DNA of 58,875 nucleotides from Deltaproteobacteria bacterium (GCA_028818775.1 JAPPNE010000155.1:1-58875); one strand, 5' to 3'; positions 16,598 to 26,817 are shown, counted from the stretch's first letter. The notes: a model not told the origin generated them from the sequence alone. Program-made: numbers and translations.

Positions 16598-17932
16598 ATG
16601 GAACTGGAAGGCAAGAACATCATGGTGCTGGGCCTGGCGCGCACGGGTCTGGCGGTGGCGCGATTCGTGACGCGCCGGGGCGCCACGGTGGTGGGCGTGG
16701 ACGCGCGCGCCGCCGGGCAAATGGAACAGGCCCGGGCGGAGCTGGCGCCGCTGCCCGCGGTATGCCACTTCGGCGCGGAGAATCCGGCTTGGCTCGACGG
16801 CGTGGACGCGGTGGTGCCGAGTCCGGGGGTGCCGCGGGACAATCCGCTTCTCGTGGAGGCCGCGCGCCGCGGCATGGAGGTGTTGAGCGAGATCGAGCTG
16901 GCGGCGCGGTTCGCGTCCATGCCGCTGGCGGCCGTCACCGGCACCAACGGGAAGACCACCACCACGAGCCTCCTGGCCGCCATGCTGGAGGCGGCGGGCC
17001 TGCGCGTGTTCGCCGGCGGCAACATCGGCAAGCCCTTCATCGACCACGTGGACGAGGACTGGGACTGGGGCGTGGTGGAGGTGAGCAGCTTCCAGCTCGA
17101 ATGGGTGCGGGAGTTCCGCCCGCGCGTCGCCCTGTTCCTGAACCTGAGCGAGGACCACCTCGACCGCTACGACGGACTGGAAAGCTACGGCGCGGCCAAG
17201 GCCCGGATCTTCGCCGCCCAGCAGCCGGGCGACGTCGCGGTGCTGAACCGCGACGATCCCTGGGTGTGGGGCCTGCGGCGCCGGTTGAGCGCCGGGGTGG
17301 TGTCCTTCGGCTGGTCCGAAGTGGACGCGGGGGCGTTCGTCGCGGGAGACGGGATCGTGTGGCGCGGCGGCGGCGCGGAGGAGCGTCTGCCGTTGCGGGA
17401 TCTGCGGCTGCTTGGGGTGCACAACGTCGAGAACGTCATGGCGGCCCTGTGCGCGGCCCGGGCGGCCGGCGCCGGCGCGCGCGCCGTGGCGACCGCGGCA
17501 CGGCGCTTCCCGGGCATCGAGCACCGGCTGGAGTTGGTGCGCGAGCTGGACGGCGCGCGCTACTACAACGACTCCAAGGGCACCAACGTGGGCGCGGTGG
17601 AGAAGTCGCTGGCGAGCTTCGACGCGCCCGTGGTGCTCATCGCCGGCGGCGTGCACAAGGGCGGCAGCTACGACACCCTGGCACCGCTGGTGCGGGAACG
17701 CGTGCGCAAACTGATCCTGCTGGGCGCGTCGGCGCCGCTCATGCGAAAGGCGTTGGGCGCGTCCGCGGACACGGTGGTGGTAAATGACCTCCCCGCCGCC
17801 GTGTGCGTCGCCCGGGCGGCGGCCCGCCCGGGCGACGTGGTGCTGCTCTCGCCGGCGTGTTCGAGCTTCGACATGTTCGAGAACTACGCCGAGCGCGGAC
17901 GCGCGTTCAAGGAGTTGGTGCAGGCCCTATGA
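16598..17932 (+). CDS. murD: UDP-MurNAc-L-alanine:D-glutamate ligase MurD
   Basis: A 444-residue Mur ligase adding D-glutamate to UDP-MurNAc-L-Ala. The N-terminal Rossmann segment begins MELEGKNIMVLGLARTGLAVA, the ATP loop VTGTNGKTTTTSLL lies near residue 111-124, and NDSKGTNVGAVEKSL near 325. The ATG at 16598 is chosen because it aligns with the usual MurD N-terminus. In-frame GTG codons at 16538 and 16547, just after mraY stops, are alternatives that would add 17 to 20 unconserved residues. Its stop overlaps the ftsW ATG. Confidence 0.93.
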   Translation: MELEGKNIMVLGLARTGLAVARFVTRRGATVVGVDARAAGQMEQARAELAPLPAVCHFGAENPAWLDGVDAVVPSPGVPRDNPLLVEAARRGMEVLSEIELAARFASMPLAAVTGTNGKTTTTSLLAAMLEAAGLRVFAGGNIGKPFIDHVDEDWDWGVVEVSSFQLEWVREFRPRVALFLNLSEDHLDRYDGLESYGAAKARIFAAQQPGDVAVLNRDDPWVWGLRRRLSAGVVSFGWSEVDAGAFVAGDGIVWRGGGAEERLPLRDLRLLGVHNVENVMAALCAARAAGAGARAVATAARRFPGIEHRLELVRELDGARYYNDSKGTNVGAVEKSLASFDAPVVLIAGGVHKGGSYDTLAPLVRERVRKLILLGASAPLMRKALGASADTVVVNDLPAAVCVARAAARPGDVVLLSPACSSFDMFENYAERGRAFKELVQAL

Positions 17933-19035
17933 GCGCGATCCGCGACATGGACCGCTGGATGGTCATCAGCCTCGTGGTGCTGCTCGCCATCGGCATCACC
18001 ATGGTGCTGAACACCAGCTACCTCTATTCCCAGGAACGCTTCGGCGACGGCACCTACCTGTTCCGCAAGCAGTTGGTGGCGGTGGCGGCCGGCGTCATCG
18101 GCCTGTGCGCCGCCGTCGTGCTGCCCCCCTCGGTCTACCGCCGTCTCACCGTGCCGCTCTTCGTGGTCGCGCTGGCTTCCCTGGTGCTGGTGCTCCTGCC
18201 GGGCGTCGGCCTGGTCCGGGGCGGCGCCCAGCGCTGGCTCGGGGTGGCGCCGTTCGTGTTCCAGCCGTCCGAGCTGGCCAAGGTGAGTTTCGTTCTCTAC
18301 CTGGCCTACACGCTGTCCAGGAAGGGCGAACGGTTGCAGCAGTTCGTGTCCGGGCTGCTACCGCCGCTGCTGGTGACCGGTTTGTTCGTGCTGCTGCTGC
18401 TGGCCGAGCCGGACTTCGGCTCCGCGTTCATCCTCGCCATCATCGCCATGGCGATGCTTTTCGTCGCCGGCGGCCGGACGACGCACCTCGCCGCCGTGGC
18501 CATGGCGGCGCTGCCCGTCGCCGCGTTCCTGATCATGACCGCGGACTACCGGGTCAAGCGGTTGCTGGCCTTCCTGGACCCCTGGAGCGATTCGGCCAAC
18601 AGCGGTTTCCAGATCATCCAGTCCTACATCGCCTTCGGTTCCGGCCAGTTGTGGGGCCGGGGGTTGGGGCAGAGCCGGCAGAAGCTCCACTACCTGCCGG
18701 AGGCGCACACGGACTTCATCTACTCGGTGATCGGCGAGGAACTGGGGCTGTGGGGCGCGCTCCTGGTCGTGCTGCTGTTCGGCATCCTGCTGCTCCGCGG
18801 CATGGGGCTGGCGCTGGAACGCGAGGATTCGTTCACGCGCCTCATGGTGTTCGGCCTGACACTGCTCCTGGGCCTGCAGGCGCTGGTGCACATGAGCGTG
18901 GTCATGGGCCTGGTGCCCACCAAGGGCCTGGTGCTGCCGTTCGTGAGCTACGGCGGCTCGGCCATGGTGGTGCACCTCACGGTGGCGGGGATGCTCCTGA
19001 GCGCTTCCTTCCGGAGGGACCCGCCATGCGACTGA
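17929..19035 (+). CDS. ftsW: Septal peptidoglycan glycosyltransferase FtsW
   Basis: A 368-residue SEDS-family membrane protein that polymerises lipid II at the septum with FtsI. About ten transmembrane segments are visible. Family motifs are FQPSELAKVSFVLYLA (near residue 105-120), LLLAEPDFGSAF (near 155), the large extracytoplasmic loop with NSGFQIIQSYIAFGSG and LPEAHTDFIYSVIGEELG (near 225-283), and FVSYGGSAM (near 340). The ATG overlaps the murD stop by four bases, and its own end overlaps murG by ten. Confidence 0.95.
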   Translation: MSAIRDMDRWMVISLVVLLAIGITMVLNTSYLYSQERFGDGTYLFRKQLVAVAAGVIGLCAAVVLPPSVYRRLTVPLFVVALASLVLVLLPGVGLVRGGAQRWLGVAPFVFQPSELAKVSFVLYLAYTLSRKGERLQQFVSGLLPPLLVTGLFVLLLLAEPDFGSAFILAIIAMAMLFVAGGRTTHLAAVAMAALPVAAFLIMTADYRVKRLLAFLDPWSDSANSGFQIIQSYIAFGSGQLWGRGLGQSRQKLHYLPEAHTDFIYSVIGEELGLWGALLVVLLFGILLLRGMGLALEREDSFTRLMVFGLTLLLGLQALVHMSVVMGLVPTKGLVLPFVSYGGSAMVVHLTVAGMLLSASFRRDPPCD

Positions 19036-20156
19036 TCGTGGCCGGCGGCGGCACCGGCGGCCATCTCTTCCCCGGCCTCGCCGTGGCTCGGGAGTTCCTC
19101 CGGCGCCACGAGGACGCGCGCATTCTCTTCGTGGGAAGCCGCTGGGGCATCGAGAGCCGGGTGATCCCGCGGACCGAGTTCCCGCTGGAGCTGCTGCCCA
19201 TCCGCGGCCTCAAGGGGCGCGGCCTCAAGGGACTTGTGGAAGGCCTGTACGGCATCCCCCTGAGCCTGTGGCGCTCACGCGCCATCATCCGCCGCTTCGA
19301 TCCGCAGTGCATCATCGGCCTGGGAGGCTACGCCTCGGGTCCGCTGCTGCTCGCCGGCGTGTCGCGGCGCATCCGCTGCGCCGTGCTGGAGCAGAACCTG
19401 CGCCCGGGCCTCACCAACCGCGTCCTGGGCCGGCTCGTGGACCGGATCTTCACCAGCTTCCGCGAGAGCGTGGACTACTTCCCCGCGGACAAGGTGGTGC
19501 TCGCCGGCACGCCGGTGCGCTGGCGCGAGTTGCCGGAGGTGGAGCGGGAAGCGGAGCGTTTCCACCTGCTGGTCTTCGGCGGCAGCGCCGGGGCGCGCCG
19601 CATCAACGAGACGGTGCTGGGCGCGCTGGCGCACATGGGGGAGGAGGCGGCGGGCTTTCGGGTGACGCACCAGAGCGGGCGCGCGGACGAGGATCGGGTG
19701 CGGCAAGGCTACGCGTCGTTGCCGTGCGAGGCCGAGGTGCTGCCGTTCATCGACCAGATGGACCGGGCCTACGCCGCGGCGGACCTGGTGGTCTGCCGGG
19801 CGGGCGCCTCCACCCTGGCGGAGCTGACGCTGTTCGGCAAGCCCGCCGTGCTGATCCCGTATCCCTACGCGGCCCACGACCATCAGCGCCTCAACGCGCT
19901 GGCGCTGGAAAAGGTGGGCGCCGCGGTGATGATCGTGGAGCGGGAGCTGAGCGCCACGGGGCTGGCGGAGACTCTTCGCACGTTCCACGGCGACGCCGGC
20001 CGGCGCCGCGCCATGGGCGAGGCGGCCGCCCGCCTGGGCCGGGGCGACGCCGCCGAGCGCATCGTCGACGAGTGCCACGCGCTGGTGCCGGCGTGGTCGC
20101 GGCACGAATCCGGCGCCGCGCCCGGGCCGGCCGGCAAGGAGGCGGCAAGCTCATGA
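19026..20156 (+). CDS. murG: Lipid II synthase MurG (UDP-GlcNAc transferase)
   Basis: A 376-residue GT28 glycosyltransferase that adds GlcNAc to lipid I at the inner face of the membrane. It starts with the phosphate-binding GGGTGGHLFPGLA near residue 7-19, then GLGGYASGP (near 97-105), FGGSAGAR (near 184-191) and the donor site CRAGASTLAEL (near 258-268) followed by IPYPYAAHDHQ. The start overlaps the end of ftsW by ten bases. About 20 extra residues rich in A, G and S lie at the C-terminus. Confidence 0.95.
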   Translation: MRLIVAGGGTGGHLFPGLAVAREFLRRHEDARILFVGSRWGIESRVIPRTEFPLELLPIRGLKGRGLKGLVEGLYGIPLSLWRSRAIIRRFDPQCIIGLGGYASGPLLLAGVSRRIRCAVLEQNLRPGLTNRVLGRLVDRIFTSFRESVDYFPADKVVLAGTPVRWRELPEVEREAERFHLLVFGGSAGARRINETVLGALAHMGEEAAGFRVTHQSGRADEDRVRQGYASLPCEAEVLPFIDQMDRAYAAADLVVCRAGASTLAELTLFGKPAVLIPYPYAAHDHQRLNALALEKVGAAVMIVERELSATGLAETLRTFHGDAGRRRAMGEAAARLGRGDAAERIVDECHALVPAWSRHESGAAPGPAGKEAASS

Positions 20157-21562
20157 GCCCGGCGCGCCGTGATATCAGACCGTTCGAGCGGCGTCACCGG
20201 GTGCACTTCGTCGGCATCGGCGGCGTGGGCATGAGCGGCATCGCGGAGGTGCTGTTGAACCTGGGTTACGAGATCAGCGGCTCCGACCTGCAGGAAAGCG
20301 ACGCCACCCGGCGGCTCGCCGCGCTGGGGGCGGCGGTGCACATCGGCCACGACGCCGCCCACCTGCCGGAGGAGCTTTCGGTGGTGGTGATCTCGACGGC
20401 GGTGAAGTTCGCCAACCCCGAGGTAACGGCGGCCAAGGAAAGGCAGATCCCGGTGATTCCGCGGGCGGAGATGCTCGCCGAGCTGATGCGCATGAAGTAC
20501 GGCGTCGCGGTGGCCGGAAGCCACGGCAAGACCACCACCACGTCGATGATCGGCCACGTGCTCACCGAGGCGCGCATGGACCCCACGCTGGTGATCGGCG
20601 GCCGGGTGCGCTCGCTGGCGGGCAACGCGCAGATGGGCAAGGGCGACATCCTAGTGGCCGAAGCGGACGAAAGCGACGGCACCTTCCTGCTGCTCTCGCC
20701 CGTGGTGGCGGTAGTGACCAACATCGACCGCGAGCACATCGACTACTACGGCACTCCCGAAGCCCTGGCGGACGCGTTCCTGGCCTTCGTCAACAAGGTG
20801 CCGTTCTACGGCGTCGCCGTGCTGTGCCTGGACCACCCGACGGTGCGCGCGCTGATCCCGCGGGTCAACAAGCGGGTGGTGACCTACGGCCTGTCGGCGG
20901 ACGCCGACTTCAGCGCCGAGTGCGTGGCGACCCGGCGCATGGAGTCGACGTTTTCGGTGCTGCGCCGCGGCCGCGCGCTCGGGACCGTGACGCTGCCCAT
21001 GCCCGGCCGTCACAGCGTCGCCAACGCGCTGGCCGCCATCGCGGCGGCGGTGGAGCTGGGAGTGGAGTTCGCTGAAGCGTCCGCGGCCCTGGGCGCCTTC
21101 GCCGGCATCCACCGCCGCTCGGAGATCAAGGGAGAGGCGGCCGGGGTGCTGGTCATGGATGACTACGGGCATCACCCGGCCGAGATCGAGACCACGCTGC
21201 AGGCCATTACGGAAGGCTGGGACCGGCCGTTGACGGTGGTGTTCCAGCCGCACCGTTACAGCCGCACGAAGGACCTGTTCGAGGACTTCGTGCCGGCCTT
21301 CGACCGCGCCCACCGGCTGATCCTCACGGAGGTCTACGCCGCCGGCGAGGAGCCGGTGCCGGGTGTCGGCGGCGAGGAACTGTATCGGGCCATTCGGCGC
21401 CGGGGTCACATGGACGTCGAGTTCGTCGCCACCCGGGAGGACATCGCCGGCGGGCTGCTGCCGCGACTGGCGGAAGGGGACATGGTCCTCACCCTCGGGG
21501 CGGGGGACGTCTACAAGGTAGGGGAGTCTTTGCTTGAGCGCCTGCGGGAACAGCGCCCATGA
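20153..21562 (+). CDS. murC: UDP-MurNAc:L-alanine ligase MurC
   Basis: A 469-residue Mur ligase adding the first stem-peptide residue. It carries the dinucleotide-like FVGIGGVGMSGIAEVL (near residue 19-34), the ATP loop AGSHGKTTTTSMI (near 123-135), EADESDGTF (near 171) and DDYGHHPAEI (near 336-345), all diagnostic of MurC. The ATG overlaps the murG stop by four bases, and the stop overlaps the murB ATG likewise, so translation is probably coupled along this stretch. Confidence 0.96.
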   Translation: MSPARRDIRPFERRHRVHFVGIGGVGMSGIAEVLLNLGYEISGSDLQESDATRRLAALGAAVHIGHDAAHLPEELSVVVISTAVKFANPEVTAAKERQIPVIPRAEMLAELMRMKYGVAVAGSHGKTTTTSMIGHVLTEARMDPTLVIGGRVRSLAGNAQMGKGDILVAEADESDGTFLLLSPVVAVVTNIDREHIDYYGTPEALADAFLAFVNKVPFYGVAVLCLDHPTVRALIPRVNKRVVTYGLSADADFSAECVATRRMESTFSVLRRGRALGTVTLPMPGRHSVANALAAIAAAVELGVEFAEASAALGAFAGIHRRSEIKGEAAGVLVMDDYGHHPAEIETTLQAITEGWDRPLTVVFQPHRYSRTKDLFEDFVPAFDRAHRLILTEVYAAGEEPVPGVGGEELYRAIRRRGHMDVEFVATREDIAGGLLPRLAEGDMVLTLGAGDVYKVGESLLERLREQRP

Positions 21563-22473
21563 GCACGAACCGGCTGGCCGTGGAGCTGAGCGGCATCCCC
21601 GGCCTGGAGGTGAAGGCGGGCGAGCCCCTGGCTCGCTACACCTCCTTCAAGGTCGGGGGACCGGCGGATTGCTTCGTCGAGGCGCACACGAAAACGGGCC
21701 TGGGCGCGTGCCTGGAGCTCCTGGCGCGCCGCGCCGCGCCGGTGCTGCTGCTGGGCAACGGCAGCAACATGCTGGTGAGCGACCGGGGCGTGCGCGGCAC
21801 CGTGCTGCGGTTGCGCGGGGAGTTCCGCCGGGTGCGCTGGCTGGGCGACGGGGCGCGCGTGGGCGCGGCCTGCGCCGTGAGCCGGCTGGTGCGCGAGGCC
21901 GTGCGCCGCGGCCTCGGCGGACTGGAGTTCGCCGAAGGGATTCCCGGCAGCGTGGGAGGTTCGCTGGTGATGAACGCCGGCGCTTACGGATCGGAGATGG
22001 AACGCGTGGTGACCAGGGTTGAGGCTTTGACCGCCGCGGGCGCGCCCTTGGCGCTCGAGCGCGACGAGCTGCACTTCGCCTACCGCGAGACGCGCCTTCC
22101 CGCGGGCGCGGTGGTGACCCGCGTGGACCTGACGCTCACGCCGGACGCGCCGGCGGCGGCGGAGACGCGGATGCGCGAGATCATGGCCCGGCGCCGCGCC
22201 AGCCAGCCGTCGGGCCGGCCCAACTTCGGTTCGGTCTTTCGCAATCCGCCGGGGGACCACGCCGGACGGCTGATCGAGGCGGCCGGGCTCAAGGGCCTGC
22301 GCGTGGGGCGCGCGGAGGTGTCCCGGCGCCATGCCAATTTCATACAGAACCTCGGCGGCGCGCGCGCCGAGGACGTGTGGCGCCTGGTCGAGCAGGTGCG
22401 CGGCGCGGTGGAGAGCCGCTTCGCCGTCACCCTGCAGCCGGAGGTTCGATTCGTGGGGGAATGGCCGCGATGA
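21559..22473 (+). CDS. murB: UDP-N-acetylenolpyruvoylglucosamine reductase MurB
   Basis: A 304-residue FAD enzyme that reduces UDP-GlcNAc-enolpyruvate to UDP-MurNAc. The FAD site is LLGNGSNMLV near residue 54-63 with GIPGSVGGSLVMNAGAYG near 131-148. The catalytic serine lies in NFGSVFRNP near 222-230, and the second catalytic acid is in the C-terminal LQPEVRFVGEW. The gap around the tyrosine loop fits the type II (short) form. It overlaps murC and ddl by four bases each. Confidence 0.95.
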   Translation: MSTNRLAVELSGIPGLEVKAGEPLARYTSFKVGGPADCFVEAHTKTGLGACLELLARRAAPVLLLGNGSNMLVSDRGVRGTVLRLRGEFRRVRWLGDGARVGAACAVSRLVREAVRRGLGGLEFAEGIPGSVGGSLVMNAGAYGSEMERVVTRVEALTAAGAPLALERDELHFAYRETRLPAGAVVTRVDLTLTPDAPAAAETRMREIMARRRASQPSGRPNFGSVFRNPPGDHAGRLIEAAGLKGLRVGRAEVSRRHANFIQNLGGARAEDVWRLVEQVRGAVESRFAVTLQPEVRFVGEWPR

Positions 22474-23435
22474 GCGCACGGGCGGGGACATACCGCTCCG
22501 GCCGCGTGGGGGTCCTCTACGGCGGGCCTTCCGCGGAACGGGAGGTCTCGCTGGTGTCGGGCAAGGAGGTGGCCGGCGCCTTGCGCGATGGCGGCTACGC
22601 GTCGGTGGCGCTCATCGACGTCGGCCCGGACCTGCCCGCGCGCCTGCGCGAGGAGCGCATCGACGTGGCCTTCATCGCGCTCCACGGCAAGCTCGGCGAG
22701 GACGGCTGCGTGCAGGGGCTGTTGGAAGTCATGGGGATTCCCTACACGGGCTCGGGGGTGACCGCGTCGGCCCTGTGCATGGACAAGGTGCTGGCCAAGC
22801 AGGTGCTGGTGCGCAACCGCATTCCCACGCCGGCCTGCGAGGTGGTGGCCGCGGACCGCTGGCAGGACGTCCGGCTGCCGTTGCCCGTGGTGGTCAAGCC
22901 GCGCGCCGAAGGGTCCACCATCGGCGTCTCGATCGTGCGCCGGCGGCGGGACATGGCGCGGGCGGTGCGCGAGGCCTGCCGCTTCGACCGCGACGCGCTG
23001 GTGGAAACCTACGTGTCCGGAAAGGAGATCACGGTGGGCATCCTCAACGGCGAGGCGCTCGGGGTGACGGAGATCCGACCGGTGACGGGGTTCTACGACT
23101 TCAAGACCAAGTACACCTCGGGCATGGCGTCCCACGTCTTTCCCGCGCCCCTGCCGCGCCCGCTCTACCGCCGGGCGATGCGGCTGGCGGCACGCGCGTG
23201 CGCGGCGCTCGGCTGCGAAGGGGCGCCGCGCGTGGACTTCCGCATCTCCCCGGAGGGGCGCCTGTACGCGCTCGAGGTCAACACACTGCCGGGAATGACG
23301 CCGCTGAGCCTGCTGCCGGAGATCGCCGCGGGGGTCGGCATCGGGTTCGGCGAGTTGGTGGAGCGCATCCTCGACCGGGCCGTGCTCAGGAACGGAACCC
23401 GGAATGCCCCGGCGCCGGAGGCGGCCCATGATTGA
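22470..23435 (+). CDS. ddl: D-alanine--D-alanine ligase
   Basis: A 321-residue ATP-grasp enzyme making the D-Ala-D-Ala dipeptide used by MurF. It carries GVLYGGPSAEREVSL near residue 14-28, IALHGKLGEDGCVQG (near 70), the ATP-grasp loop EGSTIGVSIV (near 149), KEITVGIL (near 186), and the metal-binding EVNTLPGMTPLSL near the end (about 269-281). The start ATG overlaps the murB stop. Its last bases overlap the ftsQ start by eight. Confidence 0.96.
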   Translation: MSARAGTYRSGRVGVLYGGPSAEREVSLVSGKEVAGALRDGGYASVALIDVGPDLPARLREERIDVAFIALHGKLGEDGCVQGLLEVMGIPYTGSGVTASALCMDKVLAKQVLVRNRIPTPACEVVAADRWQDVRLPLPVVVKPRAEGSTIGVSIVRRRRDMARAVREACRFDRDALVETYVSGKEITVGILNGEALGVTEIRPVTGFYDFKTKYTSGMASHVFPAPLPRPLYRRAMRLAARACAALGCEGAPRVDFRISPEGRLYALEVNTLPGMTPLSLLPEIAAGVGIGFGELVERILDRAVLRNGTRNAPAPEAAHD

Positions 23436-24273
23436 TCGGCGCGCCAGGTTCAGGAGGTTCGGCCGCCGCCGGGCGGGGCTGGCCGCGGGCGCCGCCGCGG
23501 CGTGCGCGTTGGCCTTGGCCGCGTGGCTTTACCCGGAAGCCTTCGCCGGGGTCTACCGGCAGTCCCGTGTCGTGATCGAGGCGTCCGCGGCCATTCGCGG
23601 CACGGCAAGGGATATCTCGGAGTTCGTCCTCACGCATCCCCATTTCACGGTGCGCGAGGTCAAGGTCTTGGGAGCGCAACGGGTGAAAGGCGAGGACATC
23701 GTGGTGATGACCGGGTTGGGGCCGCACACCGGGATCTGGAGCACCGACCCCGTGGAGCTTGGGCGGAAGGTGGAGCGGCATCCCTGGGTGAAGCGGGCGC
23801 TGGTGCGGCGGGAATTGCCGGCGCGGCTGACCATCACCGTGGAAGAGTGGAGCCCCGGCGGCATCGTCGCCCTGGACCGGCTGTACTACGTGGCGGACGA
23901 CGGCGTTATCTTCAAGGCCCTCGACGAGGAGGACTCCGTCGACTTGCCGTTCGTCACCGGCCTGCGCGCCGCCGGTCTCGTGCCGGAAGCGCCGGACACC
24001 CGAAAGAAGCTGTCGCAGGTGCTGGAGCTGGCGCACACGGTGGAGCGAGCCGGGTTGGATCTGTCGGAGATCCGCTTCCGGTCGGGCGGCGGCGTCGTGC
24101 TCTATCCGGTTTCCTACGCCGTGCCGTTCCACATGGGCTGGGGCGACTGGGACGACAAGCTCCGCAGGCTCCAATGGTTCCTGCGCGAGTTCCGGGAACA
24201 AGGGGCCCGTTTCAGGGCCGTGGACTTGAGTTTCAAGGGCCAGGTGGTGGCGCGTCCGCGAAAGCGGGCGTGA
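23428..24273 (+). CDS. ftsQ: Cell division protein FtsQ
   Basis: A 281-residue bitopic protein. An arginine-rich cytoplasmic tail is followed by one membrane segment (about residues 17-36), then a POTRA domain beginning FTVREVKVLGAQRVKGEDI (about 73-91) and the FtsQ domain with HPWVKRALVRRELPARLTI and EEWSPGG. FtsQ is the hub that recruits FtsL and FtsB at the divisome. CGGAGG lies just before the ATG, which overlaps the ddl end. ftsA follows after 37 bases. Confidence 0.92.
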   Translation: MIDRRARFRRFGRRRAGLAAGAAAACALALAAWLYPEAFAGVYRQSRVVIEASAAIRGTARDISEFVLTHPHFTVREVKVLGAQRVKGEDIVVMTGLGPHTGIWSTDPVELGRKVERHPWVKRALVRRELPARLTITVEEWSPGGIVALDRLYYVADDGVIFKALDEEDSVDLPFVTGLRAAGLVPEAPDTRKKLSQVLELAHTVERAGLDLSEIRFRSGGGVVLYPVSYAVPFHMGWGDWDDKLRRLQWFLREFREQGARFRAVDLSFKGQVVARPRKRA

Positions 24274-24310
24274 GCCACGATCGCGATCAAACGAAGGGGC
24301 GTGACACGCT

Positions 24311-25537
24311 ATGGCCAAGAAGAACAATCTCGTCGTTGGACTCGATATCGGCACCCACAAGATCTGCGCGGTGGTGGGAGAGCAGACCGAGCAGGGCCCC
24401 GAGGTGGTGGGGGTCGGAATCCATCCCTCCAACGGCCTGCGCAAGGGCGTGGTGATCAATGTCGAGGCCACCATCGAGGGCATCAAGAAGGCCGTGGAGG
24501 AGGCCGAGATCATGGCCGGCTGCGAGATCAACACGGTCTTCGCGGGCATCGCGGGCGGTCACATCCGCGGGTTCAACAGCCAGGGGGTGGTGGCGGTCAA
24601 GAACAAGGAAGTCGCCGACGCCGACGTCGACCGGGTCATCGACGCGGCCAAGGCGGTGGCCATCCCGCTGGACCAGGAGGTGCTGCACGTGCTGCCGCAG
24701 GAGTTCGCCCTCGACGGCCAGGGAGGCATCCAGGAACCGCGGGGAATGGCCGGGGTGCGCCTCGAAGCCAGCGTGCACATCGTCACCGGCGCGGTGGCGG
24801 CGGCGCAGAACATCATCAAGTGCTGCAACCGCACCGGTCTCAACGTGGCCGATTTCGTCCTCGAGCCGCTGGCCTCCGCGGACGCGACCCTGACCCAGGA
24901 GGAACGGGAGCTGGGCGTGGCGCTGGTGGACATGGGCGGCGGCACCACGGACATCGCGCTGTTCCACGGCGGCTCGGTGAAGCACACCGCGGTGCTGAGC
25001 GTGGGCGGGAACCACCTCACCAGCGACATTGCCGCGGGCCTGCACGCGCCCATGGCGGCGGCGGAGCAGTTGAAGCAGCGCTACGGCGCGGTGGGGCCCG
25101 ACGTCGTCAACCGCAACGAGATGCTGGAGGTGCCCAGCGTCGGCGGGCGCAGCCCGCGGACGGTGTCGCGGCAGGTGCTGTGCGAGATCATCGAGCCGCG
25201 GCTGGAGGAGGTCTTCCATCTCGTGCACCGCGAGCTCACCAAGTCGGGCTACGCGCGGCAGGTGGTGTCGGGCATCGTCATGACCGGAGGGTCCACGCTG
25301 CTGCCGGGCATGGTCGAGATGGCGGAGAGGATCTTCGACGTGCCGGTGCGCCAGGGCGTGCCGGGCAACGTCGTCGGATTGGTGGACGTGGTGTCCAGTC
25401 CGGTCTACTCCACCGCCACCGGCCTGCTGCTCTACGGCCTCGGGCAGCAGGACCGCAACCTCTTCCGCGTGCGCGACAACGACGTTTTCTTCAAGGTGCG
25501 CGGGCGCATGACCGAATGGTTCAAGGAATTTTTTTAG
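24311..25537 (+). CDS. ftsA: Cell division protein FtsA
   Basis: A 408-residue actin-like ATPase that tethers FtsZ to the membrane. It begins LVVGLDIGTHKICAVVGE, with phosphate loop 2 in LVDMGGGTTDIALF near residue 205 and MTGGSTLLPGM near 322-332. The last residues, RMTEWFKEFF, form the amphipathic helix that binds the membrane. The length is usual. AAGGGG lies upstream of the ATG. ftsZ starts 51 bases later. Confidence 0.96.
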   Translation: MAKKNNLVVGLDIGTHKICAVVGEQTEQGPEVVGVGIHPSNGLRKGVVINVEATIEGIKKAVEEAEIMAGCEINTVFAGIAGGHIRGFNSQGVVAVKNKEVADADVDRVIDAAKAVAIPLDQEVLHVLPQEFALDGQGGIQEPRGMAGVRLEASVHIVTGAVAAAQNIIKCCNRTGLNVADFVLEPLASADATLTQEERELGVALVDMGGGTTDIALFHGGSVKHTAVLSVGGNHLTSDIAAGLHAPMAAAEQLKQRYGAVGPDVVNRNEMLEVPSVGGRSPRTVSRQVLCEIIEPRLEEVFHLVHRELTKSGYARQVVSGIVMTGGSTLLPGMVEMAERIFDVPVRQGVPGNVVGLVDVVSSPVYSTATGLLLYGLGQQDRNLFRVRDNDVFFKVRGRMTEWFKEFF

Positions 25538-25588
25538 TACGGCACTGAAGTCAAACAGGAGTAGACATCCGCAAAAGGAGGGCATGTC

Positions 25589-26812
25589 ATGTTCGAGATG
25601 GTGGATCCGATCGAATCGGGAGCCCGGATCAAGGCGATCGGCGTCGGCGGGGCCGGCGGCAACGCGGTCAACACGATGATCGAAGAGGGCCTCAAGGGCG
25701 TGGACTTCATCGTAGCCAACACGGACAGCCAGGCGCTGGACGCGAACAAGGCCGAGATCAAGGTCCAGATAGGGGACTCCATGACCAAGGGGCTTGGGGC
25801 GGGCGCCAATCCGGAAGTGGGCCGCCGCGCCGCGATGGAGGACAGGGAGCGCATCCGTGAATTCCTCACCGGCGCCGACATGATCTTCATCACCGCCGGG
25901 ATGGGCGGCGGCACGGGCACGGGCGGCGCGCCGATCATCGCCAGCGTCGCGCGCGAGGTGGGAGCGCTCACGGTGGGCGTGGTCACCAAACCCTTCATCT
26001 TCGAAGGCAAGCGCCGCATGCAACAGGCGGAAGAAGGCATCCGGGAGCTCAAGGACAAGGTGGATACCCTCGTGGTCATCCCCAACCAGCGTCTGCTCAG
26101 CATCGCCGGCAAGTCCACCACGCTGCTGGAGACCTTCAAGGTGGCCGACGGCGTGGTGACCCAGGCGGTCCGGGGCATCGCCGACCTGATCGTGACGCCG
26201 GGGCTCATCAACCTGGACTTCGCCGACGTGCGCACGGTCATGAGGGAGATGGGATTCGCACTCATGGGGGCGGCTTCGGCCACCGGCGAGAACCGCGCCC
26301 TCGAGGCGGCGCAACAGGCGATCTCGAGCCCGTTGCTGGAGGACGTGTCCATCAACGGCGCGCGCGGCGTGCTGATCAACGTCACCGGCGGCGCCGACAT
26401 GAGCCTGTTCGAGGTCAACGAGGCGGCCACCCTGATCCAGGGCGAAGCCCACGACGACGCCACCATCATCTTCGGCGCGGTCATTGATGAAACCATCGAG
26501 GACGAGCTGCGCATCACGGTCATCGCCACGGGTTTCGGCGACGAAGGAACGCGCGCGCCGCAGCCGGCGACCGTGGACAAGAAGGAGGCGCCGCAGCAAA
26601 AGCAGGGATCCCTGGGTCTGGGCGTGCGGGATGCCCGGGACAAGAAGATCGTGCATCTCGGCACCCTGGTGGACGACGAGTACGGCGGTCCGAACTGGCA
26701 GCGTGGCGAGGAAAAGGAGTCGAGCGCTCCTCAGCCCATCGATCTCGAAGAGAAGGACGTGGCCGAGGACGACTTCGACATCCCGACGTTTCTGCGCAAA
26801 CGGATGGATTAG
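25589..26812 (+). CDS. ftsZ: Cell division protein FtsZ
   Basis: A 407-residue tubulin-like GTPase forming the Z ring. [11 protein letters not shown] lies near residue 16-26, the tubulin signature [10 protein letters not shown] near 105-114, and the T7 loop region NLDFADVR near 208. A variable linker of about 65 residues leads to the C-terminal conserved peptide [12 protein letters not shown], which binds FtsA. A strong AAAAGGAGGG site precedes the ATG. It is the last gene of the dcw run. Confidence 0.98.
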   Translation: MFEMVDPIESGARIKAIGVGGAGGNAVNTMIEEGLKGVDFIVANTDSQALDANKAEIKVQIGDSMTKGLGAGANPEVGRRAAMEDRERIREFLTGADMIFITAGMGGGTGTGGAPIIASVAREVGALTVGVVTKPFIFEGKRRMQQAEEGIRELKDKVDTLVVIPNQRLLSIAGKSTTLLETFKVADGVVTQAVRGIADLIVTPGLINLDFADVRTVMREMGFALMGAASATGENRALEAAQQAISSPLLEDVSINGARGVLINVTGGADMSLFEVNEAATLIQGEAHDDATIIFGAVIDETIEDELRITVIATGFGDEGTRAPQPATVDKKEAPQQKQGSLGLGVRDARDKKIVHLGTLVDDEYGGPNWQRGEEKESSAPQPIDLEEKDVAEDDFDIPTFLRKRMD

Positions 26813-26817
26813 GGTTC